Source: JABDIP01 sp965227455
Lineage (GTDB): Bacteria > Pseudomonadota > Alphaproteobacteria > DSM-16000 > Inquilinaceae
DNA: 64,000 nt
Reading direction: 5' to 3'
Assembly (NCBI GenBank): GCA_965227455.1
Contig: OZ245752.1
Span: 1,302,001 to 1,366,000, forward strand
Part shown: piece after piece, positions 60,591-64,000 of the stretch
Numbering within the stretch: the stretch's first letter is position 1
Layout of the letters: every line of letters starts with the position of its first letter
Notes under the pieces: model-generated
The model's input: only the letters and a program-made list of their open reading frames with translations
Database searches by the model: none
Told to the model about the DNA's origin: nothing
Position numbers and translations under genes: made by a program

Positions 60591-61613
60591 TCAACGTGCC
60601 GGCATGGCATACATCAGGCCGCCGCGGGTCCACAGATCATTCACGCCGCGCTCCAGACGCAGCGCTGTGCTCGGGCCGACATTGCGGTCGAAGATCTCGC
60701 CGTAATTGCCGACCTGCTTGATCGCGTTATAGGCCCACTCTTCGGCCAGGCCGAGATTCTCGCCCATGCCCGGGGTTGTGCCCAGCAGCCGCTGCACGGT
60801 CGGGTCGGTGCTGTTCAGCGCCTCGTCGACAGTGTCCGAGGTCAGGCCCTTCTCCTCGGCCTCGATCAGCGCATAGACGGTCCATTTCACCACGTCGAAC
60901 CACTCATCATCCCCATGGCGAACCACCGGGCCGAGTGGCTCCTTGGAGATGATCTCGGGCAGGATGACGTGGTCGTCGGGCACCGACATCACCGAGGTCC
61001 GGATCGACGCCAGCTGGGAAGCGTCCGATGTCAGGACGTCGCAGCGGCCCGCGGCGTAGGCGGCATTGACCTCGTCCGCCTGCTCGATGACCACCGGCTC
61101 GAACGACATGCCGTTGGCCCGAAAATAATCGGCCAGATTGAGCTCGGTGGTGGTGCCGGTGCCCACGCAGACCGCCGCGCCATCGAGCTCAAGCGCGCTG
61201 GAGACGCCGAGCGCCCTGGGCACCATGAAGCCCTGGCCGTCATAGAAAGTGACGCCGGCGAAATTCAGTCCGAGCGCGGAATCCCGGGTCAACGTCCAGG
61301 TCGTGTTGCGCGACAGGATGTCGACCTCGCCCGATTGCAGGGCGGTGAAACGCTGCTGCCCCGTCAGTGGCGTGAACTGGATCTTGTCCGAGTCTCCCAG
61401 GACGGCGGCGGCAATCGCCCGGCAGACATCCACATCCAGCCCGGACCAGTTGCCTTCGCTGTCTGGGTTTGAGAACCCGGCCAGCCCGGTATGAACGCCA
61501 CAAAGAACCATGCCGCGCGCCTTGATCGCGTCCAGCGTCTCGCCGGCCAGCGCCGGCGTTACGGCGGGCATCATGACGAAAGCAGTTGCGGCGAATACCC
61601 GTTTCAAATTCAT
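60591..61613 (-). CDS. Amino-acid ABC importer, binding protein 2 (AapJ/BztA-like)
   Basis: The 340-residue product is a paralogue of the binding protein at 59275-60300. Most residues match by eye, with only a handful of changes in the last 120. It has a signal peptide (MNLKRVFAATAFVMMPAVTPALA). DNA differences between the copies are mostly at third codon positions, so the duplication is old and the protein is under purifying selection. It lacks its own permeases here and probably shares AapQMP, perhaps with a different amino-acid preference. The start at 61613 is chosen over one 32 residues upstream. Confidence 0.93.
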   Translation of the reverse strand: MNLKRVFAATAFVMMPAVTPALAGETLDAIKARGMVLCGVHTGLAGFSNPDSEGNWSGLDVDVCRAIAAAVLGDSDKIQFTPLTGQQRFTALQSGEVDILSRNTTWTLTRDSALGLNFAGVTFYDGQGFMVPRALGVSSALELDGAAVCVGTGTTTELNLADYFRANGMSFEPVVIEQADEVNAAYAAGRCDVLTSDASQLASIRTSVMSVPDDHVILPEIISKEPLGPVVRHGDDEWFDVVKWTVYALIEAEEKGLTSDTVDEALNSTDPTVQRLLGTTPGMGENLGLAEEWAYNAIKQVGNYGEIFDRNVGPSTALRLERGVNDLWTRGGLMYAMPAR

Positions 61614-61804
61614 CGAATCCATCCCTGTTGAAAAAAAGCAGCGCCGTGGCGCGATCCGCGCCGGCCCCTCGTTGTACCAGCGACCGGACGTCAGCCTAAG
61701 CCTCGTCATAACGCGGCCCCATGGCGCCGCGAATTAGGATTTGACCGGCAAGGTCGTCGCGCCAAAGATGTCGCCCCTTCCCGATCTCCAGCTGCGATGA
61801 GCCG

Positions 61805-63007
61805 ATGAGCGAAAGCAAAAAGCACCGAGATGAAACGGTGGCGACCCATGCCGGGCTGAAGCCCTGGGACAATCACGGCATCGTCAATCCGCCGGTCTAT
61901 CACGCCTCCACGATCCTCTATCCGACGGTCGCCGAGCTGAAGTCGCGGGTCGGCCGCAAGTTCGAGAAGGGCGTCTATTCCTATGGGCGGACGGGGACGC
62001 CGACCAGCGAAGCCCTGGAGGAAGCGGTGGCGGCGCTGGAAGGCGGCCATGACGCGGTGACCACGTCGTCGGGCCTCTCAGCCGTCGTGACGGCGTTGTC
62101 GGCCTTCCTGTCGGCGGGCGACCATCTGCTGATGGTCGACACGGTCTACGGGCCCAGCCGGACCTATTGCGACAAGGTGCTGTCCCGCTTCGGGGTCGAG
62201 GTCACCTATTACGATCCGCTGATCGGCGGCGAAATCGCCGGGCTGATCCGGGACAACACGCGGGTGATCTATCTGGAGAGCCCGGGCTCGCACACCTTCG
62301 AGGTGCAGGACGTGCCGGCGATCACCGCCGTGGCCAAATCCCGCGGCATCACCACCATGATCGACAACACCTGGGGCACGGCGCTCTACCTCAAGCCCTT
62401 CAATCTGGGCGTCGACATCTCGGTCCATGCCGGCACCAAATATGTCGTAGGCCATTCCGATGTGATGATGGGCCTCATCGTCTGCGCCACCGCCGAGGAT
62501 TACATCAAGGTCAAGAGCCACGCCTATGAGACCGGCCAATGCGCCGGCCCGGACGACGTCTATCTGGCGCTGCGGGGCCTGCGGACCATGCCGGTACGCC
62601 TGAAGCAGCATTTCAAGAACGGGTTGGAGGTCGCGCGCTGGCTGCAGGGCCGTCCGGAGGTGGCGCGGGTGCTGCACCCGGCCCTGGAGGACGATCCCGG
62701 GCACGCCCTGTGGAAGCGCGACTTCACCGGCGCCTGCGGGCTGTTCGGCGTGGTCCTGGCGCCCTGCCCGCCCGAGGCCGTGGCCGCCATGCTGGACCAC
62801 ATGGACCTGTTCCGCATGGGCTATAGCTGGGGCGGATATGAGAGCCTGGCGGTGCCGTCCGATCCGCGCGCCATCCGCACCGCAACCGAATGGACCGAGA
62901 CCAATCCGATGATCCGACTGCATATCGGCCTGGAGGACCCGGCCGACCTGATCGACGATCTGTCCCGCGGCTTCGACCGGCTGCGGGCGGCGGCCGAGGC
63001 TGCGTGA
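61805..63007 (+). CDS. metC: Cystathionine beta-lyase
   Basis: The 400-residue PLP enzyme of the Cys/Met-metabolism family has SYGRTGTPTSEALEEAV near residues 59-75, SSGLSAVVTAL near 90-100, DNTWGTALY near 194-202 and the PLP-lysine Lys212 in HAGTKYVVGHSD. It cleaves cystathionine to homocysteine, pyruvate and ammonia. The TGA stop overlaps the hisI start (TGATG), so the two genes are coupled though their pathways differ. Confidence 0.93.
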   Translation: MSESKKHRDETVATHAGLKPWDNHGIVNPPVYHASTILYPTVAELKSRVGRKFEKGVYSYGRTGTPTSEALEEAVAALEGGHDAVTTSSGLSAVVTALSAFLSAGDHLLMVDTVYGPSRTYCDKVLSRFGVEVTYYDPLIGGEIAGLIRDNTRVIYLESPGSHTFEVQDVPAITAVAKSRGITTMIDNTWGTALYLKPFNLGVDISVHAGTKYVVGHSDVMMGLIVCATAEDYIKVKSHAYETGQCAGPDDVYLALRGLRTMPVRLKQHFKNGLEVARWLQGRPEVARVLHPALEDDPGHALWKRDFTGACGLFGVVLAPCPPEAVAAMLDHMDLFRMGYSWGGYESLAVPSDPRAIRTATEWTETNPMIRLHIGLEDPADLIDDLSRGFDRLRAAAEAA

Positions 63008-63408
63008 TGGACGCCCTCTGGCAGGCCGTGCGGTTCGATAAGGACGGTCTGGTCCCGGCCATCGCCCAGCAGCACGACACCGGCGAGGTGCTGATGATGG
63101 CCTGGATGACCCGCGGGGCCATCGAGGAGACTTTGAAGACCGGGCAGGTCTGCTACTGGTCCCGCTCCCGCCAGGCTCTGTGGCGCAAAGGCGAGACATC
63201 GGGCCAGGTGCAGCGCCTGGTCGACCTCCGGGTCGATTGCGACGGCGATACACTGCTGGTCCTGGTCGACCAGACCGGTGTCGCCTGCCATACCGGCCGT
63301 CGCAGCTGCTTCTATCTCGCGGCCCGCGACGGGGCGCTGGAGACGATCGCCGATGTCCAGACCGACCCGGCAACCCTGTACGGAGAGGGTTCCGAACCGC
63401 CGGAGTAG
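63007..63408 (+). CDS. hisI: Phosphoribosyl-AMP cyclohydrolase
   Basis: The 133-residue zinc enzyme of histidine biosynthesis opens the ring of phosphoribosyl-AMP. Family motifs are VLMMAWMTRGAIEETLKTG, CYWSRSRQALWRKGETSG (about 49-66), VDCDGDTLLVLVDQTGVACHTGRRSCF near 77-103. The length is that of HisI alone, without HisE. It starts inside the metC stop (TGATG). Confidence 0.95.
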   Translation: MDALWQAVRFDKDGLVPAIAQQHDTGEVLMMAWMTRGAIEETLKTGQVCYWSRSRQALWRKGETSGQVQRLVDLRVDCDGDTLLVLVDQTGVACHTGRRSCFYLAARDGALETIADVQTDPATLYGEGSEPPE

Positions 63409-63436
63409 CTCAAAAGTCAATAAAATCAAATAATTA

Positions 63437-63457
63437 ATGTTAACGCCGCGTTAACAT
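63437..63457. promoter_or_regulatory. Perfect inverted repeat upstream of the membrane-protein gene
   Basis: ATGTTAAC, 5-nt spacer (GCCGC), GTTAACAT is an exact 8-bp dyad in an AT-rich stretch 29 bp after hisI. Size and spacing suit an operator; there is no T-run to suggest a terminator. Confidence 0.45.
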
Positions 63458-63489
63458 CCGTTTAGTACTTTGTTCACCTTGGCTCGCGC

Positions 63490-63831
63490 ATGCGCGAAAT
63501 ACTGCAGAATTGGCGAAGTGCTTTCGGCGTCGGCTGGACGTGTGCCATGAAGCTTTTGGGTCTGATACTGCTGTTCTTCGGTGTGGGGCCGGCAATCGCC
63601 GAGTACCTGGGCCGTGACATCGTCGCCTTTGCCTGGATCGACAATTGGGGCCTCGAGGCGAGCCTGATCATCAAATCGGCGATGATCGCCTTTGGCGCCG
63701 CCCTGTTCCTGCCTGGAGAAAAGGCGCAGCCAAGGCGCCCACCCCCCTCCGCTCCAGGCTGGACCCCGTCCAGAAAGCATGTGCGATACCCCGATCCGGT
63801 GGCCGGCCTGTACAACCGCTCCGACCGCTGA
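63490..63831 (+). CDS. Small membrane protein, unknown
   Basis: The 113-residue product has two hydrophobic segments (LLGLILLFFGVGPAIAEYL at about 22-40 and IIKSAMIAFGAALFLPG at about 60-76) and a Pro/Arg-rich polar C-terminus (about 78-113). It is probably inner-membrane with both ends in the cytoplasm. An ATG at 63547 (residue 20) is an alternative start; neither has a strong ribosome-binding site. Not recognised. Confidence 0.55.
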   Translation: MREILQNWRSAFGVGWTCAMKLLGLILLFFGVGPAIAEYLGRDIVAFAWIDNWGLEASLIIKSAMIAFGAALFLPGEKAQPRRPPPSAPGWTPSRKHVRYPDPVAGLYNRSDR

Positions 63832-64000
63832 CGGCCGCGTCACGTCGCCGGTGCCGGGCCGCATTCCCAAAGGGAACCCGGGCAATCCAATCGGTTGCGT
63901 TTTACCTCCTTAACCTCGCCGAAACCAATACGTGCCTTGCTTACAGGCTCGGCGGATTTCGATTCGCCGCTGCCGCGCCTACGACATTGATTGGATGCGC

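Noticed and set aside
59275..61613. Recent gene conversion between the two binding-protein genes
   Set aside because: The proteins are nearly identical in the last 120 residues, but the DNA has many third-position differences there, so purifying selection explains it better.
1..64000. CRISPR array or insertion sequence
   Set aside because: No regularly spaced direct repeats, cas genes, transposases or terminal inverted repeats were seen; tandem repeats found are coding spacers.

Overview
The window is GC-rich DNA from an alphaproteobacterium, most likely a Rhodospirillales-type lineage. The signs are a PopZ-like pole organiser next to valS, a BamF/DUF3035-type lipoprotein, an AapJQMP-type amino-acid transporter, and the run pcm - rhodanese - tolC - popZ - valS on one strand. 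Genus and species cannot be read from the sequence. There are no capsid, portal, terminase, integrase, transposase or CRISPR genes.

Layout. (1) 1-2.2 kb: the first codons of a divergent HxlR-type regulator, a perfect inverted repeat that looks like its operator, an NmrA-like oxidoreductase, a DUF1330 protein and a small unknown protein. (2) 2.3-8.3 kb, minus strand: valS, popZ-like, a TolC-family outer-membrane channel, a one-domain rhodanese and pcm. (3) 8.5-8.8 kb: tRNA-Cys(GCA) and tRNA-Asn(GTT), then a hairpin. (4) 9.3-40.0 kb, plus strand: a 24-gene extracellular contractile injection system (eCIS, Afp/PVC-like). It encodes sheath, tube, a T4 gp26-like protein, a disordered Pro/Ala-rich protein, a DUF4255 cap protein, an AAA+ ATPase, a CIS-tube/hub protein, a LysM protein, gpD and gpV/VgrG spike proteins, gp25, gpJ, and a gpI carrying a beta-propeller-like insertion. 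After these come fibre-like proteins, a DUF6519-like protein and a secreted, membrane-anchored VWA protein. The locus ends in four eCIS-core (DUF4157) cargo proteins with four unrelated C-terminal domains; one is an M14-type metallopeptidase. (5) 40.0-42.4 kb: small envelope proteins, a BamF-like lipoprotein and an XRE regulator. (6) 42.7-48.2 kb, minus strand: an oligopeptide-type ABC importer. (7) 49.0-54.1 kb: a Nudix hydrolase, then a tightly packed run cysK - alaX - sseA - GNAT - M24/DddP-like. (8) 54.2-56.0 kb: an unknown 570-residue protein. (9) 56.1-61.6 kb, minus strand: an AapJQMP/BztABCD-type importer with a duplicated binding-protein gene. (10) 61.8-63.8 kb: metC, hisI and a small membrane protein.

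How the parts fit. The eCIS genes form one polarised cluster that builds a phage-tail-like injector and ends with its cargo. The cargo shares an N-terminal module (an IGNQA-type motif; in three of four also a DRFEREAD...VMRMP segment) and the DUF4157 core, consistent with loading into the tube. The visible C-terminal motifs point to cell-wall or protein hydrolysis and, in one case, membrane insertion. The VWA protein, the propeller in gpI and an Ada-like Cys motif on a fibre-like protein are the parts least explained by known eCIS and are the best candidates for new biology here.
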